DNA of 64,000 nucleotides, taken from positions 1,798,001 through 1,862,000 of the forward strand of contig OY970206.1 in the NCBI GenBank assembly GCA_963708425.1. Direction: 5' to 3'. Within the stretch, counting starts at the first letter, position 1, and each line of letters begins with the position of its first letter. Under the pieces are notes generated by a model. It saw nothing but the letters and a program-made list of their open reading frames with translations. It did no database searches and was not told the DNA's origin. This document shows positions 52,202-61,848 of this stretch, piece by piece. Made by a program: the position numbers and the translations under genes. The DNA comes from JACMNW01 sp963708425. GTDB taxonomy: Bacteria > Pseudomonadota > Alphaproteobacteria > Rhodobacterales > Rhodobacteraceae.

Positions 52202-53032
52202 ATGCGGGTTGGTCTGGTGCAGCTGACTGTTGGTGATGATCCAAGGGCCAACCTGCCTCAGACCATTGCTTTGATTAGAGAAGCCGTGGTCGGTGGTGCA
52301 GGTTTTGTGCTGACCCCGGAATGCACCAATTGCCTGTCGTCAAACCGGGACCATCAACGCGCAGTTTTTCACCAAGAGGCAGACGACCCGACGCTTGCAG
52401 CCCTGCGGGCCGAGGCTGCCATAGCCAAGATTTGGTTGCTGATCGGATCGCTGGGTTTGAAAACCGATGACGGAGATGGCCGGTTTGCCAATCGGTCTTT
52501 CCTGATTACCCCGGATGGCAGCATTGCCGCTCGCTATGACAAGATCCATATGTTTGACGGGAATGTCTCGGAGACCGAGGTTTACCGAGAATCAGCGGGT
52601 TATCGCCCTGGTAAGCAAGCCATACTGGCTGATACTCCGCTTGGCTGCATTGGCATGACTGTCTGCTATGATCTGCGGTTTCCGCATCTTTATCGACGCC
52701 TCGCCAAAGCGGGTGCGCAGATATTGACCGCCCCTGCCGCCTTTAACCACATAACAGGTGCGGCCCATTGGCAGGTTCTGCTCCGCGCCCGCGCCATCGA
52801 AACCGGCTGTTTTGTGTTAGCGCCAGCACAGACCGGCTTTCATACGGAAACCGCAGGAAAGGGCCGCCGCACGTATGGTCATAGCCTTGTCATCACCCCC
52901 TGGGGCGAGGTTTTGGCGGATGGAGGTGACGTTCTTGGGGTGACCCTTGCCGATATTGATCTTGCTGAGGTTGGTAAGGCGCGCGCGCGCATTCCGTCTC
53001 TTGACCACGACCGCGAAATTATCGGCCCGTGA
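52202..53032 (+). CDS. Carbon-nitrogen hydrolase (Nit1/deaminated-glutathione amidase-like)
   Basis: A protein of 276 residues of the nitrilase superfamily with the full catalytic triad: E40 (LTPECTN), K114 (RYDKIHMFD) and C155 (GMTVCYDLRFPHLY). DKIHMFD and YDLRFP fit the Nit branch, whose members hydrolyse deaminated glutathione, a side product of transaminases. Position right after glutaredoxin 3 supports a link to glutathione. The stop overlaps the start of the marR gene. Confidence 0.87.
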   Translation: MRVGLVQLTVGDDPRANLPQTIALIREAVVGGAGFVLTPECTNCLSSNRDHQRAVFHQEADDPTLAALRAEAAIAKIWLLIGSLGLKTDDGDGRFANRSFLITPDGSIAARYDKIHMFDGNVSETEVYRESAGYRPGKQAILADTPLGCIGMTVCYDLRFPHLYRRLAKAGAQILTAPAAFNHITGAAHWQVLLRARAIETGCFVLAPAQTGFHTETAGKGRRTYGHSLVITPWGEVLADGGDVLGVTLADIDLAEVGKARARIPSLDHDREIIGP

Positions 53033-53475
53033 TGCAAGAAAAGACCGAAGACATAGCAATTGCCTTGTTCGGAGAGCTGTTCACGGCCGATCAGTTAGCG
53101 CGCAATCGCATATCCAAAGTGCTGCCGCGCGGGATGGAGCTTTCGCATTTTTCCGTGCTGAACCATCTTGCGGGCATTGGCGACGAACGATCGCCCGCCC
53201 AGCTTGCGCGCGCCTTTCACGTAACGCGTGGTGCCATGACAAACACGCTGGCCAAACTTGAATGGGCCGGCCATATTCATATTCGCCCGGATTGGGATGA
53301 CGCGCGGCGCAAGTTCGTGGCGATCAGTCCCTCTGGCCGAGCCGCACGCGATGCAGCTGTTCAGGCCATAGCGCCGCTGATTGGCGAAGTCGTGCAGGCG
53401 CTGGGTGCAGACCGGGTCCGGTCCGTGCTGCCCGTCTTGCGTGAATTGCGGACCCGGCTGGAAGGCGACGTCTGA
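53032..53475 (+). CDS. MarR-family transcriptional regulator
   Basis: A protein of 147 residues with a winged helix: SPAQLARAFHVTRGAMTNTL is the recognition helix region and HIHIRPDWDDARRKFVAI the wing with the conserved D-x-R. Start ATG 53032 overlaps the preceding stop; a GTG one codon earlier is possible. Ligand and targets are unknown. Coupled to the hydrolase upstream, with the polysaccharide genes 92 bases downstream. Confidence 0.87.
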   Translation: MQEKTEDIAIALFGELFTADQLARNRISKVLPRGMELSHFSVLNHLAGIGDERSPAQLARAFHVTRGAMTNTLAKLEWAGHIHIRPDWDDARRKFVAISPSGRAARDAAVQAIAPLIGEVVQALGADRVRSVLPVLRELRTRLEGDV

Positions 53476-53567
53476 TCGTCGGCAGCTAAGATTTTGTCAA
53501 ACATTTGGACGTAACTCTTTGTCGCAGTGTCGCCCGTTTCTGGCGCTGTGGTGCAAAGGGATATTTC

Positions 53568-54422
53568 ATGCGGGTTCTGATCACAGGGGCAGCTGGCCGA
53601 TTGGGGCGGATGCTGCGCGCCGCTTGGGCAGATACCGCACCGTTGGGGTTTGAGCCGATCTGGTCCGCTCGGTGGGCCGATGGTTCAAACGATCTTGCAT
53701 GGGATATATTGTCTGGTTCCGCACCCAACATCGCGGAAGGCGCCGCCGTCCTGCACTTGGCCGGAGTTTTGCGGGGCCATTCCGCTGCGCTATCGGAAAA
53801 TGCGGCTATGGCGCTGAAGGTTTGTGCCGCTGCAAGGTTTGCCGGTGCGAGACATGTTTTTCTGACGTCTTCCGCGGCCGTCTATGGCTCAAGTTTTCGC
53901 GACCACGTCGAAGTTCACGCGCCAGCACCCTGTTCCGGGTACGGGCGTGCAAAGCTGGCGATGGAACGCGCGGCATTGTGTTGGGCGCACGACGCGGGGT
54001 CAGATGCACCGAGTGTGACCTGCATGCGGATCGGGAATGTTCTGGGGGCCGATGCGCTATTAGGCCGGGGTATAACCGGGCACGATATCGTGCTTGATTC
54101 GGTTATGGGGCAGCCGCGCGGCCCACAACGATCCTACATTGGCCCCACGGCGCTGGCGAGGGTTCTGGCCGACTTGATCATGCAGGTCCTAGCTGGCCGG
54201 ACTATGCCGCCGATCCTGAATATAGCAGCGCCCGGTGCCGTGTTCATGACAGATTTGCTAGACGCCGCAGGTATGCCATTTCGCTTTGCTCCACACAAGA
54301 ACCGGACCATTCCCAAAGTTAGCCTTTGTACAGCCAAACTATCGCGCATGGTGGCGCTGGGCGCCGCGGATGCCGCTATTATGGTCGCCGACTGGCGGCG
54401 GCTGTCGGTGGCCGTTTCGTGA
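53568..54422 (+). CDS. NAD-dependent sugar epimerase/dehydratase
   Basis: An extended short-chain dehydrogenase of 284 residues. The nucleotide-binding motif GAAGRLGRM is at the N-terminus, the Ser of the active site in VFLTSSAAVYG, and a Y-x-x-x-K in SGYGRAKLAME. It would act on a nucleotide sugar. ATG 53568 has AAAGGG seven bases upstream; the frame from 53505 is not conserved. It overlaps the sugar transferase gene by four bases, so the products likely act in one pathway. Confidence 0.85.
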   Translation: MRVLITGAAGRLGRMLRAAWADTAPLGFEPIWSARWADGSNDLAWDILSGSAPNIAEGAAVLHLAGVLRGHSAALSENAAMALKVCAAARFAGARHVFLTSSAAVYGSSFRDHVEVHAPAPCSGYGRAKLAMERAALCWAHDAGSDAPSVTCMRIGNVLGADALLGRGITGHDIVLDSVMGQPRGPQRSYIGPTALARVLADLIMQVLAGRTMPPILNIAAPGAVFMTDLLDAAGMPFRFAPHKNRTIPKVSLCTAKLSRMVALGAADAAIMVADWRRLSVAVS

Positions 54423-55039
54423 CGCCTTACAAAAGAGCGTTCGATGTCGCGCTGGTGCTGTGCCTTACTGCGCTACTTGCTTTGCCGGTTTGCTTTGTCA
54501 TGCTGGCTCTACTTATCTGCCAGAGTGGTCCGATCTTCTATGCATCTGAACGGATGACGACGCCAGATACGCCGTTCTGGCTTTGGAAGTTCCGCACCAT
54601 GCAGTTCTCGATTGCCGACAGTGGCGTGTCTGGTGGTGATAAGGCGGTGCGGATCACGCCAATGGGGCATTTCCTCCGGTGTATGCGGCTGGATGAAGTG
54701 CCGCAACTGTGGAACATCATTCGCGGCGACATGACCTTTGTTGGCCCCAGGCCGCCGCTGCGCGACTACGTCGAACGCTTTCCGCATCTTTATGCGCGCG
54801 TCCTGAAATGCAGGCCGGGTGTGACCGGCCTTGCCACGCTGATCTTGCATGAGCGTGAGGAGCGCCTATTGGCCGCCTGTCCAACGGCCGCTGAAACCGA
54901 CGCGGTCTATGCGAGGCGATGTGTTCCAGTCAAGGCGCGTATCGATCTGATCTATCAGCAAAAACAGACTCTATTGTTAGACGTTTGGATACTCTTCCTC
55001 ACCGTTCTGAATGTTTGCAGAACGGGCAACTCTGCTTAA
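54419..55039 (+). CDS. Undecaprenyl-phosphate sugar phosphotransferase
   Basis: A protein of 206 residues of the bacterial sugar transferase family, which puts the first sugar phosphate on the lipid carrier for capsule, LPS or exopolysaccharide. One membrane helix (about 8-32) is followed by FWLWKFRTM, RLDEVPQLWNIIRGDMTFVG and PRPPLRDYV, all family hallmarks. It is the short form (no extra N-terminal membrane domain). The start is the GTG at 54419, overlapping the preceding stop. Confidence 0.9.
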   Translation: MTPYKRAFDVALVLCLTALLALPVCFVMLALLICQSGPIFYASERMTTPDTPFWLWKFRTMQFSIADSGVSGGDKAVRITPMGHFLRCMRLDEVPQLWNIIRGDMTFVGPRPPLRDYVERFPHLYARVLKCRPGVTGLATLILHEREERLLAACPTAAETDAVYARRCVPVKARIDLIYQQKQTLLLDVWILFLTVLNVCRTGNSA

Positions 55040-55063
55040 CCTGCGATTTACTAGGGCAGAGAT

Positions 55064-57025
55064 ATGGTGAACACAAGTAACGGTTCGGGACTGAAGCTGA
55101 GGGTACAGATGTCAGTGCGCCTATCTCTTTTTTGTCTGGTCAAAGGCCTTTCGTGGCGGCAGAAGTGGCTGGCGTTTCTGCTTGTCGATACGGCTATGGC
55201 ACTCGGCGCGTTTGCCCCAGTGCTTGGGTCCGGTTCGCCAGTTGCTCCGCCGCTAGCCGTCGCTTCACTCGCGGCAGTTTCGTGCATTACCGCGGCCGCT
55301 TCTTTGGCGGTGGGTCTACCTCGGATCAAGCTGAATGCATTCGGGCGGCACGCGCTTTTGGTGACGGTCAAGTTTGCGATGCTCGTGACTACTGGCGTTG
55401 TGATGGTTTGCCAAATCGCCTCTTTGGCAATTGATGTGGCTGCTTCGGCGATGTTTGGAAGTAGTCTGTTTATTGGTTGTGTCGCCAGCCGCTATGCCAC
55501 GCTCAGCACGCTTCTTTGGCTGCGTCATCAGGGTCAAACGCGACGTCGGGTGCTGATCTATGGTGCGGGTGATACCGGGGTTCAGATGGCGGTGGCGCTT
55601 CGCACTGATCCCGGGATTCTGCCGGTGGCATTCTTGGATGGCGATGTCGATCTTCAGGCAATGATAGTTGCAGGCTTGCCAATGCTGTCACCTGCAGGGC
55701 CGGACCCGAATCTGCGCGATTTGGCTGCCGATAGCGTGCTACTGGCGTTACCGTCTGCGCCGGCTGCTAAGTTGCAACAGATCAGCTGCAAGCTGGAACC
55801 GCTGGGCTTCGAGGTGCAGGCGTTACCCTCCTTTGCGCCATTGCTCGGAACTGAAGCGTCGATCGTGCTGGCCGCCCCTGACCGTCCGGGGCAGTTTCTG
55901 AGCCGCGCGGTTGCTGGTGACGAAACGACCGATGTTGGTCGTGCCTATGCAAGGCGAGTAGTCCTAATATCGGGTGCCGGAGGGTCGGTCGGGTCAGAGT
56001 TGTGTCGTCAGCTGATCGTCCATCGGCCCAAAGCCTTAGTCTTGTTGGAACACAGTGAAATTGCGCTGTACACAATTGACCGGGAGTTGCGCGATTTGGT
56101 CGCCGGTCTTGATATTCAAGTCGTTCCAGTCCTTGGGTCGATCTCTGACGCGCGCCTAGCGAAAAGCGCGATGATTGAGGCTGGTGTAGAAGTTGTATTT
56201 CATGCTGCCGCCTACAAGCATGTGCCGTTGGTTGAGGCCAATCCAGTGGCGGGCCTTTCGAACAACGTCATTGGCACTCGTGTCTTTGCAGAGGCCGCGG
56301 TTGCCGCCGGCGTTGCCCGTTTCTTGCTGATTTCCACCGATAAAGCCGTTCGACCCACCAGTGTGATGGGCGCTACAAAGCGGCTCGCCGAACTCGTTGT
56401 GCAAGATTTGGCACGACGATCATCGAAAACGCAGTTCTCGACGGTGCGCTTTGGTAATGTCCTCGGGTCCTCGGGGTCTGTTCTACCGCTTTTTCGCGAT
56501 CAGATTGCCCGGGGTGGCCCCGTTACCCTCACCCACAACGATGTGACACGGTACTTCATGACGTTGGCCGAAGCGGCACGTTTGGTGTTGATAACCGGGG
56601 CGCTCCCGCAGGCCGACGGTTTGGCCGATGTCTTTGTTCTGGATATGGGATTGCCAGTCAAAATTCGTGATCTGGCAGAGCGGATGATCAAGGCCGAAGG
56701 ACTATCCGTGCGAAGCGATGATAACCCCTTTGGCGATATCGAGATCGCGGTGATGGGTCTGCGATCGGGCGAAAAATTGCATGAAGAACGGATGATCGGC
56801 GGCCACTCTCTACCTACCCTGCACCCTAAAATACTTCGGACACAAGAGACCGGACTTTCGGAGTTTGCGATGGCCAGAGCGCTGAATGCCGCCCGCGCAG
56901 CCATCCACTCGGGCGACCATGCGACCGCACGGGCGGTGATCTCTGCTTGGGTGAAAGGGTTTCCCATGTACGAAGCGCGAGACTCTGAACCGATCAAGGA
57001 GGTCGACGCGCAAGTTCCGGCTTGA
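55064..57025 (+). CDS. Membrane-bound nucleotide-sugar 4,6-dehydratase (CapD/WbpM/PglF type)
   Basis: A protein of 653 residues. The N-terminal third has several membrane helices (about 30-150), then a first Rossmann domain (RVLIYGAGDTG). The catalytic dehydratase domain begins with LISGAGGSVGSELCRQL near residue 306 and has FHAAAYKHVPLVE, STDKAVRPTSVMGATKR (Met in place of the usual Tyr, as in WbpM/PglF) and VRFGNVLGSSGSVLPLF. It makes 4-keto-6-deoxy UDP-HexNAc, the precursor of bacillosamine or fucosamine-like sugars. The target glycan is unknown. Confidence 0.9.
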   Translation: MVNTSNGSGLKLRVQMSVRLSLFCLVKGLSWRQKWLAFLLVDTAMALGAFAPVLGSGSPVAPPLAVASLAAVSCITAAASLAVGLPRIKLNAFGRHALLVTVKFAMLVTTGVVMVCQIASLAIDVAASAMFGSSLFIGCVASRYATLSTLLWLRHQGQTRRRVLIYGAGDTGVQMAVALRTDPGILPVAFLDGDVDLQAMIVAGLPMLSPAGPDPNLRDLAADSVLLALPSAPAAKLQQISCKLEPLGFEVQALPSFAPLLGTEASIVLAAPDRPGQFLSRAVAGDETTDVGRAYARRVVLISGAGGSVGSELCRQLIVHRPKALVLLEHSEIALYTIDRELRDLVAGLDIQVVPVLGSISDARLAKSAMIEAGVEVVFHAAAYKHVPLVEANPVAGLSNNVIGTRVFAEAAVAAGVARFLLISTDKAVRPTSVMGATKRLAELVVQDLARRSSKTQFSTVRFGNVLGSSGSVLPLFRDQIARGGPVTLTHNDVTRYFMTLAEAARLVLITGALPQADGLADVFVLDMGLPVKIRDLAERMIKAEGLSVRSDDNPFGDIEIAVMGLRSGEKLHEERMIGGHSLPTLHPKILRTQETGLSEFAMARALNAARAAIHSGDHATARAVISAWVKGFPMYEARDSEPIKEVDAQVPA

Positions 57026-57274
57026 ACTGACCACTTTCACTATTCGCGCGGCAAGGCTTTGGCAAACCCCACCTCGTCAATTAGATTTCAAAAAATGGAA
57101 CTTAAGAGTTGAGGAAACGAAACTCTGCCATTCGGACTTGCCCAAGGTCAGATCACATTGCGATATCGGTCCAGCGGAGGTGCAAAGATGGAGCTTTGCC
57201 AAAGATCGGTGGATTTCGGGCAGGCTGGGCGTCTGGCGTCTGTTCGCGTTGAATCCGACTTCGATGCCGACAAC

Positions 57275-58225
57275 CTAAACCTCATCTTGCAAAATGGTCA
57301 TACTTTGGGCCAGCCAAGGAAACGCTTCAAGTCCCGGATCTACCGCCTCAGCCTGCAAGAGACTACGCACGGTGCTGGCTATGATATTGGCAATCTCTTC
57401 GGTCCAGTCGCCCGGTTGGAACAAGGAGATTACGCGGGAAAATCCGGCAAACGGCAGTGGGTAAATGTCAATCTGGCCTTGAAACTGCCGCGCGCGCAAG
57501 AAACCAAGGGGAGTCGATATTGCCCATCCGGCACCGGCCGCGATCAGGCCGAAAATCGCCTGGTTGCTATCCAGTTCAACCCGTCCCGGCGGTTGCAACT
57601 TCAACCGGGCCAGATGCGTGGCAATCTGCCGCCCCATCACTTGGCTTCGATCATAGCGCAGGAATGGCAGGTCTTTCAGCACATCAAGGCTGTGGAGCGA
57701 CCCTTTCAGGTAGCCCCGCGGCGCTACCAAAACGAAGGGGTCGCGCAGCAAGGGAGTTTCGGCAACTCCGGCAGGCACCTCAAGCGGTCGTGCAGCAATG
57801 CCAATATCAAGGCTACGATCAGCAATGCTTTGAAGGATCGCATGGCTGGGTATGGTTTGCAGCGACAAATCGCACTGGGTCAGCACGCTGGCCAACCTGA
57901 CCGTCAGCTTTGGCGTGATGTCAGTGTCAAAATCGTCAATGACGCCAAGCCGCAAGCGGCGCAGGCTGGTCATATCCATCAACGACAGGGCAGTCGATCC
58001 GTATCGCAACTGCGCCATTGCATCGTGGACGTGCACCAGATAGGCGCGGCCCGCCCGGGTCAGGGTCAACGGCCGTCGCCCATGATCGACCAAAGTTTGC
58101 CCAAGCGCCGCTTCCAGCTTTTTCAACTGTTGCGAGGCGGCAGGGGCACTGAGGTCAAGTTTATGGGCAGCGTCCTGCAGGCTGCCGGTACGGGCGATCT
58201 CTTCGAACACCTCGATGGCACGCAA
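57275..58225 (-). CDS. LysR-family transcriptional regulator
   Basis: A protein of about 316 residues. The helix-turn-helix is EEIARTGSLQDAAHKLDLSA then PAASQQLKKLEAALGQTL; the ligand-binding domain follows from residue 95. The marked start is a TTG at 58225 without a clear ribosome site. The frame stays open for about 20 more codons upstream (reading LLGKTVS just before), so a CTG or other rare start there is possible. It is divergent from the aminotransferase operon, about 97 bases apart, and is its likely regulator. Confidence 0.85.
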   Translation of the reverse strand: MRAIEVFEEIARTGSLQDAAHKLDLSAPAASQQLKKLEAALGQTLVDHGRRPLTLTRAGRAYLVHVHDAMAQLRYGSTALSLMDMTSLRRLRLGVIDDFDTDITPKLTVRLASVLTQCDLSLQTIPSHAILQSIADRSLDIGIAARPLEVPAGVAETPLLRDPFVLVAPRGYLKGSLHSLDVLKDLPFLRYDRSQVMGRQIATHLARLKLQPPGRVELDSNQAIFGLIAAGAGWAISTPLGFLRARQFQGQIDIYPLPFAGFSRVISLFQPGDWTEEIANIIASTVRSLLQAEAVDPGLEAFPWLAQSMTILQDEV

Positions 58226-58321
58226 GGAAACTGTTTTGCCAAGAAGCTGTGGCAGGATAGTCCCTTTCGGTTGGCGGGTGTTTCAGGGCAAGATACCTCA
58301 AACAGCCGAGGTGCGCCTTAT

Positions 58322-59539
58322 ATGATGGACGTTTTCCGAAAAAGCTTTACGCAGCAAGAGCCAATATCAGAGGCTGCGATTGCAAGGTCAGCAGACGTGA
58401 TGCGGTCTGGTCGGCTGCATCGCTATAATGTTGCGCCGGGCGAGGTCGGGCCTGTCGCCGAGTTCGAGCGTGCTTTTGCGGCTTGGTTGGGCGCTCCCTA
58501 CGCGTTGGCTTTGGCATCGGGCGGCCAGGCGCTTCAGATTGCTCTGCGCGCGGCGGGCGTCAAGCCGGGCGACCGGGTTCTGACGAACGGCTTCACGCTT
58601 GCCCCGGTCCCAGGTGCGATTGCCGCAGTTGGCGCGCGGCCCTTGTTGGTAGAAACCACCGAAAGCCTGCGCCCCGATCTGGATGATTTGGATGTCAAAG
58701 CGGCGACTGGCCAAGCGCAGGTTATGATGCTTTCCAATATGCGCGGCCATCTGCCAGATATGGAGGCTATTCAAGCCATTTGCGCCCGGCACGGTTTGCT
58801 GCTGTTGGAGGATTGTGCGCATACGATGGGCGCTGCGTGGAAGGGCAAGCAAAGCGGCACGTTCGGCATTGCCGGGTGTTTTTCGACGCAAACCTACAAG
58901 CACATGAATTCGGGCGAAGGCGGTATTCTTACGTCAGATGATGCGGCGTTCATGGCGCGGGCGACAGTGCTTTCAGGGTCTTACATGCTTTACGACCGCC
59001 ACGGTGCCGGCCCGGATGCCAAGTATTTCGAGGACGCTCGCTATGACATGCCTAACTGTTCTGCCCGGATGGACGCCGTTCGGGCGACATTGTTGCTGGA
59101 TCAGATTGGATCTTTGGCAGACCGAATTCGGCGCTGGAATGAACGCTATCATGCGGTGGAAAGGGGGCTTGCCGGGGTGCGGGGGCTGACTTTGCCGCAC
59201 CGTCCGAAGGAAGAAAGCTACGTGGGATCTTCGATCCAGTTTCTGGTGCCTAAATCGTGGAGCGAACAGAACTGCACTTGCTTTGCCGAAGCCACTGCAG
59301 CGCGCGGTGTCGAAGTCAAATGGTTTGGTGCGGTAGAACCGAAAGCATTCACCAGCCGCTACGATAGCTGGCACTATGCCAAGCCTGACCCGCTGCCCAA
59401 CACCGATGCTGTACTGGCACGGTTGTTTGATATGCGGCTGCCCCTAACGTTTGATGTAACTGATTGCACGTTGATCGCCCAGATTCTTGTCGACGAATTT
59501 GCCAAAGAAAACCGCAGACCCAATCTGGCAGGCGTGTAA
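58322..59539 (+). CDS. DegT/DnrJ/EryC1/StrS-type PLP aminotransferase
   Basis: A protein of 405 residues with the fold I sugar-aminotransferase pattern: GAPYALALASGGQALQIAL, LLLEDCAHTMGAAWKGK with the PLP-binding Asp, and the PLP lysine near 192 in FSTQTYKHMNSGEGG. These enzymes usually act on 4-keto or 3-keto nucleotide sugars, but this one heads a run of small-molecule catabolic genes, so an amino acid or amino alcohol is possible. Start ATG 58322 or 58325 (GAGG upstream). The frame extends far upstream to 57158, but that part is antisense to lysR. Confidence 0.88.
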   Translation: MMDVFRKSFTQQEPISEAAIARSADVMRSGRLHRYNVAPGEVGPVAEFERAFAAWLGAPYALALASGGQALQIALRAAGVKPGDRVLTNGFTLAPVPGAIAAVGARPLLVETTESLRPDLDDLDVKAATGQAQVMMLSNMRGHLPDMEAIQAICARHGLLLLEDCAHTMGAAWKGKQSGTFGIAGCFSTQTYKHMNSGEGGILTSDDAAFMARATVLSGSYMLYDRHGAGPDAKYFEDARYDMPNCSARMDAVRATLLLDQIGSLADRIRRWNERYHAVERGLAGVRGLTLPHRPKEESYVGSSIQFLVPKSWSEQNCTCFAEATAARGVEVKWFGAVEPKAFTSRYDSWHYAKPDPLPNTDAVLARLFDMRLPLTFDVTDCTLIAQILVDEFAKENRRPNLAGV

Positions 59540-60834
59540 TGACCTTTACCTATTTCAAACGTGGCACGCCCCTTGACGCGGCAGCTTCGGCCGATGTCAG
59601 CAGCAGAGTTGCTCGCCTGTTGGCCGAGATTGAGGCTGGCGGCGAAGCGACGGCCACCCGCATTGCGCGCGAATTTGACCATTGGGATGGCGATATCGTC
59701 TTGTCGGACGAAACCATTGCCACCGCCTGTGCCCGGGTTCCACAAGGCCTTAAGGACGACATCGCCTATGCGCATGAAAACATTGCGCGGTTTGCCCAAG
59801 CGCAGCGTGACAGTTTTACCGAGACAGAGGTTGAGCTGCGCCCCGGCCTGCGCGTTGGGCAAAAACTGATCCCGGTGCAGGCGGCTGGCTGCTACGTTCC
59901 GGGCGGGCGCTACAGCCATATTGCCAGCGCGATGATGACGGTTACCACAGCTAAGGTGGCGGGCGTTACACACGTGGCCGCGGTCTCCCCGCCTAGGCCT
60001 GATGCCATAGCCGGCATACCCGATGCCATTTTGTACACCCTGCACCACTGCGGGGCCGATCGGGTTCTGGCGCTTGGTGGCATTCAGGGTGTTGCCGCGA
60101 TGGCGTTTGGCCTGTTTGGTTTACCGCGTGCCGACATGCTGGTCGGCCCCGGAAATCAGTTCGTGGCCGAGGCTAAGCGCCTGCTTTACGGTCGTGTCGG
60201 CATTGATATGGTTGCAGGCCCGACCGACAGTATGGTCATCGCCGATGCTACTGCTGATGCGCTTGTGGTGGCTTGGGATCTGGTTGGCCAGGCCGAACAC
60301 GGCGTGAATTCCCCAGTGTGGCTTGTGACTACCAGTCCCGAACTTGCTGCCGAAGTGCGTCGATTGGTGCCGCTTTGTGCTGCCGACCTGCCAGAACCAA
60401 ATCGGTCGGCTGCGCTCGGCGCTTGGGATGCGCTGGGCGAAATTGTCATCTGCGCAACCCCGGAAGTCATGGCTGCGTATGCCGACAGGGTGGCGCCGGA
60501 GCATCTGCACGTGCAGGCAGATGATCTGGATTGGTGGTTGGGGCGGCTGCGCGCCTATGGGTCGTTGTTTTTGGGGGCCACTTCGACTGTGGCTTTTGGT
60601 GATAAGGCTGCTGGCACCAACCACGTTTTACCCACCAGTGGGGCCGCGCGATATACCGGCGGCTTGTCGGTGCATAAGTTTCTGAAAACGGTAACTTGGC
60701 AGACGGTATCGGCTGAGGCGTTACCGCAACTCGCCGGGGTAACGGCCCGCATTTCCCGCTTCGAAGGCATGGAAGGCCATGCCCGCACTGCTGACATTCG
60801 TCTTGGCAAACTTGCCGCCAATTCCCCCATCTAA
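59539..60834 (+). CDS. HisD-family dehydrogenase (histidinol/sulfopropanediol dehydrogenase-like)
   Basis: A protein of 431 residues homologous to histidinol dehydrogenase, which oxidises an amino alcohol to the amino acid in two NAD steps. Zinc ligand candidates Q and H are in VGQAEHGVNS near 250, the catalytic E-H in VAPEHLHV, and GTNHVLPTSGAARYTGGLSV is typical of the non-histidine branch that includes HpsN (sulfopropanediol dehydrogenase). No his genes are nearby. It overlaps the aminotransferase stop (TAATG) and is followed 12 bases later by a cysteate lyase-like gene. Confidence 0.85.
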   Translation: MTFTYFKRGTPLDAAASADVSSRVARLLAEIEAGGEATATRIAREFDHWDGDIVLSDETIATACARVPQGLKDDIAYAHENIARFAQAQRDSFTETEVELRPGLRVGQKLIPVQAAGCYVPGGRYSHIASAMMTVTTAKVAGVTHVAAVSPPRPDAIAGIPDAILYTLHHCGADRVLALGGIQGVAAMAFGLFGLPRADMLVGPGNQFVAEAKRLLYGRVGIDMVAGPTDSMVIADATADALVVAWDLVGQAEHGVNSPVWLVTTSPELAAEVRRLVPLCAADLPEPNRSAALGAWDALGEIVICATPEVMAAYADRVAPEHLHVQADDLDWWLGRLRAYGSLFLGATSTVAFGDKAAGTNHVLPTSGAARYTGGLSVHKFLKTVTWQTVSAEALPQLAGVTARISRFEGMEGHARTADIRLGKLAANSPI

Positions 60835-60846
60835 AGGACTGATCCA

Positions 60847-61848
60847 TTGAACCTTGCCCGCTTTCCCCGCATTCGCCTTGGCCACCTGCCCACCCCGCTA
60901 GAGCTGATGCCGCGGCTAACTGCCTTGCTTGGCGGACCAGAGATATGGATCAAACGCGATGATTGCACCGGGCTTTCCACTGGCGGCAACAAGACCCGAA
61001 AGTTGGAGTTTCTAATGGCCGAAGCGGTGGCAATGGGGGCCGATATCGTGCTGACTCAAGGTGCCACGCAATCGAACCACGCGCGGCAAACAGCTGCGGC
61101 GGCGGCAAAGCTGGGCATGGCCTGTCATATCCTGCTGGAAGATCGTACTGGGTATAACGAACCGAACTACCGCATGAACGGTAACGTGTTGCTGGATGTG
61201 CTGCACGGTGCCACGATTGAACATCGCGGGCCGGGGTTGGATATGAACGCCGAGATGATGGCGGTAGCGGACAAGTTTCGCGCCGACGGCCGCATGCCCT
61301 ATGCCATTGTGGGCGGCGGATCGAACGCTACCGGTGCGCTGGGCTATGTGAATTGCGCGTTGGAACTGCTGGGCCAGATGGTAGACAGCGGCCTGGTGTT
61401 TGACCACATGATTACGGCGACCGGGTCTGCCGGTACGCAAGCAGGGCTGATTGTTGGGCTTAAGGCGCTAAACGCCCAGTTGCCGCTGTTGGGCATTGGT
61501 GTGCGTGCGCCCAAAGAAACGCAAGAGGCGAACGTATTTCGTCTGGCGCAGGCGGTTGAAGAGAAAATGGGTCTGCAAGGCGTCGTCGCGCGCGCCGACG
61601 TGGTGGCCAACTGCGATTACATCGGGCAGGGTTACGGCATTCCAGCCGACAGCACGCTAGAAGCGATTGATATCTTTGCGAAAACCGAAGCCATTTTGCT
61701 TGATCCGGTCTATTCTGGCAAAGGGGCTGCAGGGTTGATCGACCTGATCCGCAAGGGGCATTTCAGGAAGCGGGAGCGGGTGGTGTTTTTGCATACCGGG
61801 GGCGCTATTGGCCTGACCGGCTACACCCACGTGCTGCCACACCTGTGA
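60847..61848 (+). CDS. L-cysteate sulfo-lyase / D-cysteine desulfhydrase family enzyme
   Basis: A PLP enzyme of 333 residues of the ACC deaminase/D-cysteine desulfhydrase group. PLP lysine K49 is in STGGNKTRKLEFL; TQGATQSNHARQTAAAAAKL and GGGSNATGALGYV bind substrate and cofactor. CuyA, which splits L-cysteate to pyruvate, sulfite and ammonia in roseobacters, belongs to this group; D-cysteine desulfhydrase does too, and I cannot separate them from sequence alone. The start is TTG 60847 with AAGGA eight bases upstream. It overlaps the racemase gene. Confidence 0.82.
   Translation: MNLARFPRIRLGHLPTPLELMPRLTALLGGPEIWIKRDDCTGLSTGGNKTRKLEFLMAEAVAMGADIVLTQGATQSNHARQTAAAAAKLGMACHILLEDRTGYNEPNYRMNGNVLLDVLHGATIEHRGPGLDMNAEMMAVADKFRADGRMPYAIVGGGSNATGALGYVNCALELLGQMVDSGLVFDHMITATGSAGTQAGLIVGLKALNAQLPLLGIGVRAPKETQEANVFRLAQAVEEKMGLQGVVARADVVANCDYIGQGYGIPADSTLEAIDIFAKTEAILLDPVYSGKGAAGLIDLIRKGHFRKRERVVFLHTGGAIGLTGYTHVLPHL

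Noticed and set aside
57026..57274. Gene or terminator in the gap between the dehydratase and lysR
   Set aside because: No convincing frame or hairpin with a T tract was seen in this 249-base convergent gap.
57158..58321. Long plus-strand extension of the DegT aminotransferase frame
   Set aside because: It is antisense to a clear LysR gene and does not look like a protein domain; the aminotransferase fold starts at about 58322.
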